From Anaerolineae bacterium (lineage in GTDB: Bacteria > Chloroflexota > Anaerolineae > UBA3071), in assembly GCA_029907105.1 (NCBI GenBank), contig JARYMM010000003.1:62001-126000 (forward strand): 64,000 bases of DNA. Direction: 5' to 3'. This document shows, one piece after another, positions 8,188 to 16,395 of the stretch (positions are counted from its first letter, which is position 1; every line of letters begins with the position of its first letter). Under the pieces are notes generated by a model. That model was given only the letters and a program-made list of their open reading frames with translations, did not search any database and had not been told where the DNA came from. The position numbers and the translations under genes are program-made.

Positions 8188-10431
8188 ATGCATACCTCAA
8201 AATGGTGGACGGCCGGCCTGGTCCTGGTCGTCATCTTGACCCCGCTGATGCTTCTGTTCAGCCCCGCGGCTGAGCAGAGCGTGCAGGGCCTGGCCGTGCT
8301 GGATGACGAGTTGGTTTTGCTGGATGGCAGCGGTCGTATCAAGATAGTGGACACCAATGTCCCCAGCGGTTACGAGCCGGTCAACTGGCAATCGCCCACT
8401 ACGGGTTGGACGAAGGTGACCCTGGGTGATTTCAACGGCGATGGCGATCAGGAGATCCTGGCCACCAAGGGAGGGACGGCCAGGCTCTTCGACCCCGTAG
8501 TGCAACCAGGCTATGCCGAGGTGATCGGGGACTGGGACATCCCCTCGCCCTACGTGTGGTACGACATGGACACGGGGGACATTGACGGCGATGGCCGCGA
8601 CGAGATCGTGCTGCTGCGCACGGATGCCACCGATGGCGTCAAGTCCCGTCTCCTGGCCTACGATGGCGGCACCGCAGGAACAAGCTGGCTCAAGGTCCAG
8701 GAACTGACCTATGGTGCGCTGTGGGATGACGTGGCCCTGGGGGATGTCAACGCCGACGGCAAAGAGGATGTCGGCTTGATCCGCTCCGAGGATAAGCTGT
8801 TGCTCATCTTCAACGCCGCAGCTGGCTGGTCGAAGCTGCATGAGCAGTCCTATGACTTCACCTGGCTCGACCTGGAGATGATCAATGCGGATCAGACCAG
8901 GGGAGTACACGAAGTTGCCCTCTCCCGCAAGGTCCCGCAGGCCTATTTCAACACGGTCCTGGTCTTCTACTGGCAGAGCACCACCTCTACCCTGCAAGAC
9001 CTCTGGGGGGATAAGTTCTACCCCTACTTCAATGACATCGAAGGTGCCGACCTCAACGGCGATGGGGATGACGAGCTCATCATGTACCGGGACACCGCGG
9101 ATGTGGACGTCACCCTGGTTGCCCGCAATCCCGCGGGCGCGACCATGCGCACGTTCGAGCCCACAGGCACCAACAGCCCCCATGGCGGCTGGCTTGACCT
9201 GGAAGCCGGCGACATAGACGGCGACGGCCGAGACGAAGTGATCCTGGTGCGCAGTGACAAGTACCGCATCTACGACCGGCCAGAAGCCAGCGACAGCTTC
9301 AACGACGTGAGCGGCTCCTTCCTGGGCTCCTTTGCCGTGGGCAACGTGGACGGCCAGGGGATTGTGGCAGGGCCAGCTCTGGGCGTGACCCCCACCTCTC
9401 TCTCCTTCTCCTTCACCGGCAGCAACCCTCCTGCCCAGTCGGTGTTCGTGAGCAACGCCGGCATCGGCGGCGAGTTCTCCTGGACGGCCACGGTCACCCA
9501 GGGGGAGGAGTGGCTGCATGTCAGCCCTACCAGCGGCACCACGCCGCGCACCCTTAGCGTGTCCGTAGATGCCACCCTGTTATCCACAGGCACCTACCAG
9601 GGCCGGATTCGGATTGATGCGGCGGCGGGAGTGGCCGGCAGCCCCCGCTATGTGGACGTCACACTGTCCGTGGTCGTCACCCTGCCGCGGCTCGGCGTCG
9701 TCCCCGACACGCTGACCTTCGAGATGGATCAGGGGAAGACCAACCCCCAGCCCAAGCTGGTAGAGGTCAAGAACCTGGGCGGGGGGTCGGCGTTGAACTG
9801 GACGGCGACGGCGGATGTCGGATGGCTGAAGGTCATCCCCACGAGCGGTACCACGCCGACGCCGGTCTACATCGAGGTATACGGCACCGACCTGGTCGCG
9901 GGCACCTACGTGGGGCACGTCGTGTTCGATGCCGGCAGCGTGCTGGGCAGCCCCTTCACCTTAGCGGTGACCCTCATCGTGCGGCCACCGGTGATGCAGG
10001 TCAGCCCCAAGACCTTGCAGTTTATCGCTGCCTGTTCTTCCGCGACGATGTCCAGGTCCGTGACCATCTCGCAGCAGGGCGGAGGCAGCGACATCCAGTG
10101 GATGGCCTTCGCCGTCTTGCCGCCGGCGGGAGGAGCGGAAGCCCTCGAGGCCCTGGCCGCCGACGCCACGCCCGAGGTGACCGCTCAGGGTCTGCTCCTG
10201 GGCGGGGAGCTTTTGGCTCCTGCCGGCTGGGTCACGCTCACACCGGACAACGGCACCACGCCATCGTCCATGACCGTGCGGGCGAACCCCAGCGGGCTCG
10301 GCGCAGGCTGGCACTACGCCACGATCGTCATCGTCGGCTGGCCTGAAAATGTGACCAACCGCGTTCAGGCGGTGGACGTCAGCCTGCTGGTGGCCGATCG
10401 CTGCGTGTACGCGCCACTGGTCAGCAAGTAG
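8188..10431 (+). CDS. secreted FG-GAP/VCBS repeat protein with BACON-like domains
   Basis: Extracellular protein of 747 aa from ATG 8188, which has GGGAGGAAA upstream; the track start at 8131 lies at the promoter. A signal peptide covers about 1-30. Then come at least five FG-GAP/VCBS-type repeats with Ca-binding signatures (DFNGDGDQE, DIDGDGRDE, DVNADGKED, DLNGDGDDE, DIDGDGRDE), likely a beta-propeller. Three BACON/Ig-like modules follow, with recurring W-L-x-V-x-P-T-S-G-T-T-P. It ends RCVYAPLVSK, a short C-terminal motif. No catalytic residues are visible, so a binding or surface role is most likely. Confidence 0.8.
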   Translation: MHTSKWWTAGLVLVVILTPLMLLFSPAAEQSVQGLAVLDDELVLLDGSGRIKIVDTNVPSGYEPVNWQSPTTGWTKVTLGDFNGDGDQEILATKGGTARLFDPVVQPGYAEVIGDWDIPSPYVWYDMDTGDIDGDGRDEIVLLRTDATDGVKSRLLAYDGGTAGTSWLKVQELTYGALWDDVALGDVNADGKEDVGLIRSEDKLLLIFNAAAGWSKLHEQSYDFTWLDLEMINADQTRGVHEVALSRKVPQAYFNTVLVFYWQSTTSTLQDLWGDKFYPYFNDIEGADLNGDGDDELIMYRDTADVDVTLVARNPAGATMRTFEPTGTNSPHGGWLDLEAGDIDGDGRDEVILVRSDKYRIYDRPEASDSFNDVSGSFLGSFAVGNVDGQGIVAGPALGVTPTSLSFSFTGSNPPAQSVFVSNAGIGGEFSWTATVTQGEEWLHVSPTSGTTPRTLSVSVDATLLSTGTYQGRIRIDAAAGVAGSPRYVDVTLSVVVTLPRLGVVPDTLTFEMDQGKTNPQPKLVEVKNLGGGSALNWTATADVGWLKVIPTSGTTPTPVYIEVYGTDLVAGTYVGHVVFDAGSVLGSPFTLAVTLIVRPPVMQVSPKTLQFIAACSSATMSRSVTISQQGGGSDIQWMAFAVLPPAGGAEALEALAADATPEVTAQGLLLGGELLAPAGWVTLTPDNGTTPSSMTVRANPSGLGAGWHYATIVIVGWPENVTNRVQAVDVSLLVADRCVYAPLVSK

Positions 10432-10473
10432 GGCCTCTTCAGGCGCACCGAGGAGGGTTTGTCTGGTCAAGAA

Positions 10474-10507
10474 AACGAGCCACCTGGGTTCAGCCAGGTG
10501 GCTCGTT
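10474..10507. terminator. bidirectional rho-independent terminator
   Basis: Perfect 14-bp stem AACGAGCCACCTGG / CCAGGTGGCTCGTT with a 6-nt loop between two convergent genes. On the minus strand it is followed by TTTTC; on the plus strand by a weaker CGTTTCC. Confidence 0.85.
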
Positions 10508-10536
10508 CGTTTCCGGTCGGTGGCCGCCCTGCACGC

Positions 10537-11316
10537 TCAGCGGCCTCGCTGAAGGCGGGCCTGCCATTGCCGGCAGAACGCCGCCAGGCGGGGCAGCACG
10601 TAGGTCACGTTGGCGTGGAAGACAAAGGCAGCGCTGTCGTCCAGAGGCGTGGGTTGCTCGTTGACGATGATCAGCGTTGCGCCACGGCGCAGCGCCAGGC
10701 CGGGCAGATCGGCGGCCGGCAACACCTCCAGCGAACTGCCGGCCACCAGCATGAGGTCGCAGCACAGCGCCTCCTGCTGCGCCTGGCGCAGGATGTCGTG
10801 GGGCGGCAGCTCCCCGAAGAGAACCACATCGGGCTTGAGTATAGCCCCGCACTGAGGGCAGCGGGGCAGAGAGCCGTCGGCAAGGAAGCGGGGCCAGTGG
10901 GCGTCGGCCGGCTGCCGGGCGTGACAGGTCAGGCAGGACAGCGTGCGCAGGTGGCCGTGAACCTCCAGCACGCGGCGAGAACCCGCCCGGTGATGCAGCA
11001 GGTCCACGTTCTGGGTGATCACCGCCCGCAGGTGGCCGGCGGCCTCCAGTTGTGCCAGGGCCAGATGGGCCACGTTCGGCTGGGCCGTGATGAACCTCTG
11101 GGCCAGGGGCCGGATCCAGCGGTAGAAGGCGGCGGGGTCTTCGCGGAACGCCCAGATGGAAGCCACGCGCAGGGGGTCCACAAAACTCCAGAGCCCCGTG
11201 CCCGCGCTGCGGAAGTCGGGGATGCCCGAAGGGGTGCTGATCCCCGCGCCGGTCAGGGCCACCGCATGCCCGGCGGCGAACAACCTGTGCGCAGCCTGCC
11301 GCAGTTGATCTTTCAC
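10537..11316 (-). CDS. Sir2-family NAD-dependent protein deacylase
   Basis: Sirtuin of 259 aa that removes acyl groups from lysines, using NAD+. It has GAGIS (23-27), PDFR (33-36), TQNVDLLHHRAGS (101-113) in place of the commoner TQNIDxLHxxAG, catalytic His120 in VHGH, and two CxxC zinc-binding pairs (128/131 and 153/156). A GSS NAD-binding motif comes later. Start is GTG with AGGGGGA upstream. A TTGCCA-17-TAAAGT promoter is at 11359-11387. The gene stands alone, so its target is not indicated by context. Confidence 0.9.
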   Translation of the reverse strand: MKDQLRQAAHRLFAAGHAVALTGAGISTPSGIPDFRSAGTGLWSFVDPLRVASIWAFREDPAAFYRWIRPLAQRFITAQPNVAHLALAQLEAAGHLRAVITQNVDLLHHRAGSRRVLEVHGHLRTLSCLTCHARQPADAHWPRFLADGSLPRCPQCGAILKPDVVLFGELPPHDILRQAQQEALCCDLMLVAGSSLEVLPAADLPGLALRRGATLIIVNEQPTPLDDSAAFVFHANVTYVLPRLAAFCRQWQARLQRGR

Positions 11317-11358
11317 GACGTTATCAATCCCCCTCGCCCGTGCGATAGCGCCGCTGCC

Positions 11359-11387
11359 ACTTTATCACAGATCGGTCGCCGTGGCAA
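11359..11387 (-). promoter_or_regulatory. sigma70 promoter of the sirtuin gene
   Basis: Minus-strand TTGCCA (11387-11382), 17 nt, TAAAGT (11364-11359). Confidence 0.6.
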
Positions 11388-11428
11388 ATCAGGTCAGTGA
11401 TCATGGCCTGACAGGCCACCACGAAGCA

Positions 11429-11469
11429 CGAAAATGTCACCCTTCGCCACGCTCGGGGTAACATTTTCG
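11429..11469. promoter_or_regulatory. inverted repeat between divergent promoters
   Basis: CGAAAATGTCACCC (11429-11442) and GGGTAACATTTTCG (11456-11469) are inverted repeats with one mismatch around a 13-nt spacer. It lies between the sirtuin promoter and the promoter at 11502. It could be an operator or a hairpin; there is no T-run. Confidence 0.4.
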
Positions 11470-11501
11470 GAGCAGGGTGACTGCCACTTGACCCGACGCT
11501 T

Positions 11502-11530
11502 TTGACACTTCGCCTGTTTGCGTGTAAGAT
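11502..11530 (+). promoter_or_regulatory. sigma70 promoter
   Basis: TTGACA (11502-11507), 17 nt, TAAGAT (11525-11530), 36 nt before the CDP-alcohol phosphotransferase start. Confidence 0.75.
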
Positions 11531-11566
11531 AGTCTCGGTCTCGCACTCTCATTCCGGGAGCAATCC

Positions 11567-12157
11567 ATGATTACCAAACTTGTGCGCCGCTATACTACCT
11601 GGATCCTCGAACCCATCGCCCGCTTCTTCATCCGTCTGGGCCTGTCGCCGAACGACGTCACCATCCTCGGCCTGTTGCTGATCTCCGGCGTGGCCGCGCT
11701 GCTGGCCCTGGGCTACCTGCGCCTGGCCGGCGTCCTGATGCTCATCGGAGCGGGCGCCGACGGTGTGGATGGCACGATGGCGCGGATGCTGGGCCGCAGC
11801 AGCCGCTTCGGTGCTTTCCTGGACTCCACGCTCGACCGCTATTCGGAGGCCGTAACCCTCTTCGGGCTCTTTGTGTACTTCTTGCGCCAGGGCAATCAGG
11901 AAGCCCTGATCCTGCTCTATGTGGCCATCGTGGGCTCACTGATGGTCAGCTACACGCGGGCACGAGCGGAAGGCGTTGGCCTGGAGTGCCAGGAAGGATT
12001 CCTCACCCGCGTGGAGCGTGTCATCGTGCTGATGATCGCCCTGATCGTGGGGCAGGTGCGCATCGGCCTCTGGCTCCTGGCCATCCTCAGCCAGCTCACC
12101 GCCCTGCAGCGCATTTATGTCGTCTGGAAAGCGTCCAAAGCGCAGGAAGCAGCGTAA
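11567..12157 (+). CDS. CDP-alcohol phosphatidyltransferase family protein
   Basis: Integral membrane enzyme (196 aa, about six helices) of phospholipid synthesis that exchanges CMP of a CDP-lipid for an alcohol. The complete family signature D-x2-DG-x2-AR-x8-G-x3-D-x3-D is present (Asp65, Asp68, Gly69, Ala72, Arg73, Gly82, Asp86, Asp90). The acceptor alcohol cannot be read from the sequence; glycerol phosphate or inositol phosphate are options. It has its own promoter and precedes the ECF sigma gene by 37 bp. Confidence 0.88.
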   Translation: MITKLVRRYTTWILEPIARFFIRLGLSPNDVTILGLLLISGVAALLALGYLRLAGVLMLIGAGADGVDGTMARMLGRSSRFGAFLDSTLDRYSEAVTLFGLFVYFLRQGNQEALILLYVAIVGSLMVSYTRARAEGVGLECQEGFLTRVERVIVLMIALIVGQVRIGLWLLAILSQLTALQRIYVVWKASKAQEAA

Positions 12158-12194
12158 TTTTTCGCCGTCTTTCACGTCATAGGATTAGGAAGCC

Positions 12195-12749
12195 ATGATC
12201 GAGGCTGACGAAGCGCAGTGGCTGGAGCGAGCGAAGGAACTCGACCCGGCAGCGCTGGAAGCGATCTACGATCGCTATTCGCCCAAGATATACAACTATA
12301 TCTATCGTCGCCTGGGTCATGCCGCGCTGGCAGAGGACCTGACCGCCCAGGTCTTCCTGCGTATGCTGGAAGCGATTCAAGGCGACAGGGCCTGGAGGAC
12401 CTCCTTTTCAGGCTGGCTCTATCGCATTGCCCATAACCTGGTGGTGGATCATTTTCGGCGTCACTCACGCCGCACGCGCATCTCCCTGGAGGATGCCCCA
12501 CCCCTGCTGTCCAGCGACGGCGATCCGGCGGAGATTACCGACCAGAAGATGGCCCACGAACGGGTCTTGTGGGCCCTGCAGAAACTGACCGAGGACCAGG
12601 CGCAGGTCGTTGTTCTGCGCTTCCTGGAAGGGCTGAGCATCTCTGAGGTGTCCAGCGCCATGAACAGATCGGAAGGCGCTGTCAAGGCCCTGCAATATCG
12701 AGCGGTCGTCGCTCTACGACATCTGTTGTCGGCTTCTGAAGAGAAATGA
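12195..12749 (+). CDS. ECF-type RNA polymerase sigma factor
   Basis: 184-aa sigma-70 family regulator of the extracytoplasmic-function type. Region 2 spans about 18-90 (AIYDRYSPKIYNYIYRRLG, AEDLTAQVFLRM, LYRIAHNLVVDHFRR). Region 4 spans about 115-175 with the helix-turn-helix around LSISEVSSAMNRSEGAVKALQYRA. Regions 1.1 and 3 are missing, as usual. Its stop overlaps the next gene (ATGA), a membrane protein that may act as its regulator. Start ATG follows AGGAAG. Confidence 0.92.
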   Translation: MIEADEAQWLERAKELDPAALEAIYDRYSPKIYNYIYRRLGHAALAEDLTAQVFLRMLEAIQGDRAWRTSFSGWLYRIAHNLVVDHFRRHSRRTRISLEDAPPLLSSDGDPAEITDQKMAHERVLWALQKLTEDQAQVVVLRFLEGLSISEVSSAMNRSEGAVKALQYRAVVALRHLLSASEEK

Positions 12750-14557
12750 ACCGGTGTAAACACCTGAGCAACGTTTTCAATAATTGCCTCGACCGTCTGC
12801 TGGCCGGGAAACCGATCGCCGAGTGCCTGGAAGGTCACGAAGCACAGGGGGCCGAAATCCGGCCCCTGCTGGCCACTGTAGCTGTCGCGCGCCGGGCCGA
12901 GGCCGTGCCGCCGCGCTCGCCCCAGGCGGTCGCCGAGGCCAAAGCTGATTTCCTGGCCGCAGCCGCCGCTCGCCGCCGGGAGATGCAGCGGGCAGCAATC
13001 CGGCAACGGCGGGGGCCGCGCCTTTCCTGGCCATTGCCGCGCCGGGCCCCGGCCTGGGCAACGGTGAGTGTCACCGCCGTGCTGGTGCTGGCCCTGCTGA
13101 CCGGTACCGCCGTGGCTGCTTCCGCCCGTTCGCTGCCCGGCGACTTTCTCTATCCGGTCAAGCGCGTCGTGGAGAGTGCGCAGCTTTCGGTGATCCGGGA
13201 CCCGGCAGCCAGGGAGACGTTGCAGAAGCAATTGGAACAGCGGCGCCTGGAAGAGGTACAGGAAGTGATCAAGCTCGGCCGCGTGGTGGAACGGCTGGAC
13301 TTCAGCGGCGTGATCGAGGCCCTGGAGCCTGGGAGCTGGGTCATCGGCCACAGGGCCGTGCTCGTGGACGAACGAACCGAGGTGGAAGGGGTGCCCGCCC
13401 TGGGCGCCCGGGCCTGGGTGGAGGCCCGGGTAGAGCGCCCCGGCGAGCTGGTGGCCCTGCGTATTCGCATCCTGGCACCGCCACCTACGGCCACGCCCGT
13501 GCCCGCGCCGGCCACGGAACAGCCGCCGAGCGCCATCCCGCCCACGGCAACGTGCACGGCGACGGCAACGCCGCCCACACAAACACCCGCCGCCGTGTCC
13601 AGGCCCACCCGGCGCCCGCCCGTCCACACGCCGGAGCCGTCCGCAACGCCGGAGCCGCCGCCCACCCTGGCGCCCACGCCGACGGCAACAACCGCGCCTA
13701 CGGCCACACCCACGCCCGTGCCACCGACGCCGACACCGCCGCGGCCGGTTGCCGTGCGCATCGTGGGCCTCATCGAAAGCATGGCCGCTGATCGCTGGGT
13801 CGTGGCAGGGAGAACGATCCTGCTGACCGGCGCAACGGTCATTGACGACACGGCGGGACAGGCTCTCGTCGGGGCGCTGGTAGCGATCAGGGCCGAACCC
13901 CAGGCAGATGGCACGCTGGTGGCCTTGCACATCACCGTCCAGGAGCCGGTACGCCCAGAGGTGACGGAGTTCAGCGGCCTCATCGAAAGAATCGCCGCCG
14001 ATTCGTGGACGGTGGGCGGACAACGGGTGGAGATCGGACCGCAGACGAATATCCAGGGCGAAGCCCAGGTGGGGAGGCTGGCCCACGTCAGGGCGCTCAG
14101 CTACCCCGATGGGCGGCTGCTGGCCACCCGCATCGTCGTCGAACAGCCGGAATTGGAAGAGAGGTTCGTGGACGGGCCCATCGAAAGCCTGGGCGCCGAT
14201 ACCTGGACCGTGGCCGGCGTGACGATCGTGCTCGATGCGCAGACGGTTATCGCAGGACAGCCAGAGCTTGGCCGGCGGGCGCAGGTGCAGGGGTATCTGC
14301 AGGCCGATGGCAGCGTGCTGGCCAGGCATATCCGCGTGTTGGAGCCGACGGTTACAGCCACGGCTGAGGAGACACCCACCCAAACGCCCACGGCCGAAGC
14401 GGCTGCGGCGACGGCAACGCCCACCCCCTTGCCCGGCCCGACGCCGACGGCTGAGGCAGCGGGCATCACGCCCACGGCGACGACTGCACCCGGCCAGACG
14501 CCGACCGGCAGTGCCGAGGAGACAGCCACCAGCACGCCGACGGCTCCCTTGCGCTGA
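12746..14557 (+). CDS. membrane-anchored DUF5667/DUF5666-like protein, putative anti-sigma partner
   Basis: 603 aa. A cytoplasmic N-terminal region of about 100 residues precedes one membrane helix (about 104-126). A DUF5667-like segment follows (about 128-170, SLPGDFLYPVKRVVESAQL). The rest is extracellular: at least four DUF5666-like beta repeats (pattern FSGxIExxxxxxWxVxGxxVxIxxxTxIxG) separated by two Thr-Pro-rich linkers, with a Thr-Pro-rich C-terminus. The layout, with a short cytoplasmic part, one helix and a sensor-like exterior overlapped with an ECF sigma gene, suggests an anti-sigma or sensor role. No classical zinc anti-sigma motif is visible, so that role is inference. Confidence 0.7.
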   Translation: MNRCKHLSNVFNNCLDRLLAGKPIAECLEGHEAQGAEIRPLLATVAVARRAEAVPPRSPQAVAEAKADFLAAAAARRREMQRAAIRQRRGPRLSWPLPRRAPAWATVSVTAVLVLALLTGTAVAASARSLPGDFLYPVKRVVESAQLSVIRDPAARETLQKQLEQRRLEEVQEVIKLGRVVERLDFSGVIEALEPGSWVIGHRAVLVDERTEVEGVPALGARAWVEARVERPGELVALRIRILAPPPTATPVPAPATEQPPSAIPPTATCTATATPPTQTPAAVSRPTRRPPVHTPEPSATPEPPPTLAPTPTATTAPTATPTPVPPTPTPPRPVAVRIVGLIESMAADRWVVAGRTILLTGATVIDDTAGQALVGALVAIRAEPQADGTLVALHITVQEPVRPEVTEFSGLIERIAADSWTVGGQRVEIGPQTNIQGEAQVGRLAHVRALSYPDGRLLATRIVVEQPELEERFVDGPIESLGADTWTVAGVTIVLDAQTVIAGQPELGRRAQVQGYLQADGSVLARHIRVLEPTVTATAEETPTQTPTAEAAAATATPTPLPGPTPTAEAAGITPTATTAPGQTPTGSAEETATSTPTAPLR

Positions 14558-14647
14558 CGCAGCGGGTCCTGCCGCGTTCCGACGCGCTTCATCCATCCGG
14601 CCAGCCAACACCGCCTCTCAGCAGAAGGCATCGTTCATGGAGGAATC

Positions 14648-15811
14648 ATGCGCCGACGAAGGCATAGCACATACATTACCCTCTATCTGCTTGTAACGCT
14701 TCTTCTGTTGACTTCCTCTTCCGTTTTAGCCTCTTCCACCCGCGCCCCCGCGGGCAGCACAGTCAGGTTCGAAGGGATGATCGAGGCCATCGGCCTCAAG
14801 AAGTGGGTCATCCAGGGGGTTACCGTTTTCGTCAGCCCCTATGCGGAGATCATCGAGGAAGGCGGCCAGGCCGAGGTGGGTGCCTGGGTCACCGTTTCTG
14901 CCACCTGGCAGGCCGACGGCAATCTGTGGGCCAACTGGATTCGCGTGGAACGGCCCGCCGGCGCTGCCGGAGAGGTTATCGAGTTCACGGGGCTGATCGA
15001 ACGCATCGAAACCCAGCGTTGGGTGATCGGCGGGGTAGAGGTGTGCATTCTGCCCGACACGGTGATCGAGGGACAACCCAAGGTGGGTGTGCCCGCCCGT
15101 GTGCGTGCCCGCTGGCAGGCCGATTGCTGGCAGGCGTTGGCGATTGCCGCCTATCCCGCCATCGGCGGCGAGGGCCAGGTGCAGTTCGAGGGCACCATCG
15201 AGGCGATGGGACCTGCGCTGTGGGTCATCAGCGGCGTGGCGGTGCAGATTAGCGCGGACACAACAGTGGCCGGCGAGCCGCAGGTAGGCCGCCGCGTCGA
15301 GGTGACCGCCTACCTCCAGCCCGATGGTCGGCTGTGGGCCCAGCACATCCTCGTCATCTCCGGAAACGATGACCGCTCGCGCCAATTCGGTGGCCTCATT
15401 AACGCCATCTACACTGGCGAGCAGCCGCAGCGCTGGATGATCAGGGAGTTGGACCCCGCGGTCAGGGCCGGGGAGACGGCCGTGCTGGTGAACGGAAACA
15501 CCCTGATAGACCAGAGCCGGGCGGTGGCCGCGCCGGGGATGTGGGCAGAGGTAACAGCCTACGGCGAGGACGATGGCAGGCTCTGGGCGCAGCGCATCCG
15601 CATCGAACGGCCTGTGGCCGTGGCCATCGAGGGAACGTTGGACACCGCTCCCGTCGGTTCATCTGGCTGGTGGCTGGTGGACGATTATCGCGTGTATGTG
15701 CATGCGCAGACGGTGATCGTGGGGTCCCTTATGACGGGGATGCGCGTGTACGTCACAGGGCTGATGCTGGGCAACGGGAGCATCTGGGCCGAAAACATCT
15801 GGCCGGTGTAA
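14648..15811 (+). CDS. secreted DUF5666-repeat protein
   Basis: 387 aa with a signal peptide (about 1-27) followed by five tandem beta repeats of about 65-75 residues. Each contains F-x-G-x-I-E, W-V-I-x-G-V, a T-x-I/V-x-G turn and A-D-G-x-L-W-A-x-x-I. They resemble the extracellular repeats of the preceding gene, so the two probably arose by duplication and may interact outside the membrane. No enzyme motif is visible. It is the third gene of the sigma-factor cluster (90-bp gap) and is followed by a strong hairpin. Confidence 0.7.
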   Translation: MRRRRHSTYITLYLLVTLLLLTSSSVLASSTRAPAGSTVRFEGMIEAIGLKKWVIQGVTVFVSPYAEIIEEGGQAEVGAWVTVSATWQADGNLWANWIRVERPAGAAGEVIEFTGLIERIETQRWVIGGVEVCILPDTVIEGQPKVGVPARVRARWQADCWQALAIAAYPAIGGEGQVQFEGTIEAMGPALWVISGVAVQISADTTVAGEPQVGRRVEVTAYLQPDGRLWAQHILVISGNDDRSRQFGGLINAIYTGEQPQRWMIRELDPAVRAGETAVLVNGNTLIDQSRAVAAPGMWAEVTAYGEDDGRLWAQRIRIERPVAVAIEGTLDTAPVGSSGWWLVDDYRVYVHAQTVIVGSLMTGMRVYVTGLMLGNGSIWAENIWPV

Positions 15812-15850
15812 GCCGAATGAGCCCTGCCATCATAGCTACGCACAGAGATC

Positions 15851-15883
15851 ACGCCGCCCGGGCTGGAGAGGCCTGGGCGGCGT
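15851..15883 (+). terminator. strong GC hairpin after the DUF5666 gene
   Basis: ACGCCGCCCGGGC / GCCTGGGCGGCGT forms a stem of about 13 bp with a 7-nt loop and is followed by a weak GAACGTTT. It separates the sigma cluster from the promoter at 15900. Confidence 0.65.
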
Positions 15884-15899
15884 GAACGTTTCATGCATC

Positions 15900-15928
15900 T
15901 TGACAAACGAAGCATTCTGGCCTAAAAT
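15900..15928 (+). promoter_or_regulatory. strong sigma70 promoter for the 5'-nucleotidase gene
   Basis: TTGACA (15900-15905), 17 nt, TAAAAT (15923-15928). The start codon is about 470 nt downstream, giving a long leader. Confidence 0.75.
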
Positions 15929-15935
15929 AGAAGTG

Positions 15936-16395
15936 CTTCCCCCGCCGACGTCCCCAGGAGCCAGGAGGGCTCCGTCGGCCAACCTCAGTGGATCACAATT
16001 GCTCGCGGCGGATTGTCAAATCCGCCGCCGAGCTGCCGATCCTTCACCTTGTTCAAGACAAGTCTGGCCATCCAGCAGGAGCAGGCTGTGATGTACTGAA
16101 CCTGCCTGGAGCGGCGAAGGCCATGGCTGGGGCTGCTCTCTTCACCACTCCGAAGCAGGCCGCCCCACTCGAAACGATAAGGAGGTGATGAAACCGCCCT
16201 GAAAGTGGTCTGACGGCGCGCTCCCTGTAGCGCGCGCCCCACGATGCTCATGCGGCCAGGATCGGCGGTCCTGTGGCCCCGGAGCGAGAACATCCCAGCT
16301 TATCCGCTTTCAGGTAGTCCCTTTCAGAAATGGGTTTCCGGAAAGCGATCAACAGGCAAGAGAGGGACTGCCATTCTACGTAAGGAGCCAAGACC
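15936..16395 (+). promoter_or_regulatory. long 5' leader with hairpins and a mini-ORF (leader A)
   Basis: No gene is seen in this stretch. It contains a perfect 10-bp hairpin GCGGCGGATT-gtca-AATCCGCCGC (16005-16028). A strong SD follows (AAGGAGGTG, 16179-16187) with the mini-ORF ATG-AAA-CCG-CCC-TGA (16188-16202, peptide MKPP). A GC hairpin (GCGCGCT / AGCGCGC, 16216-16235) lies just after it. The mini-ORF block resembles that of leader B ahead of the next giant gene, which suggests a shared post-transcriptional control. Confidence 0.5.

Noticed and set aside
12461-14611. 716-aa open frame on the minus strand
   Set aside because: Arg/Gly-rich shadow of the DUF5667/DUF5666 and sigma genes with no recognisable domain.
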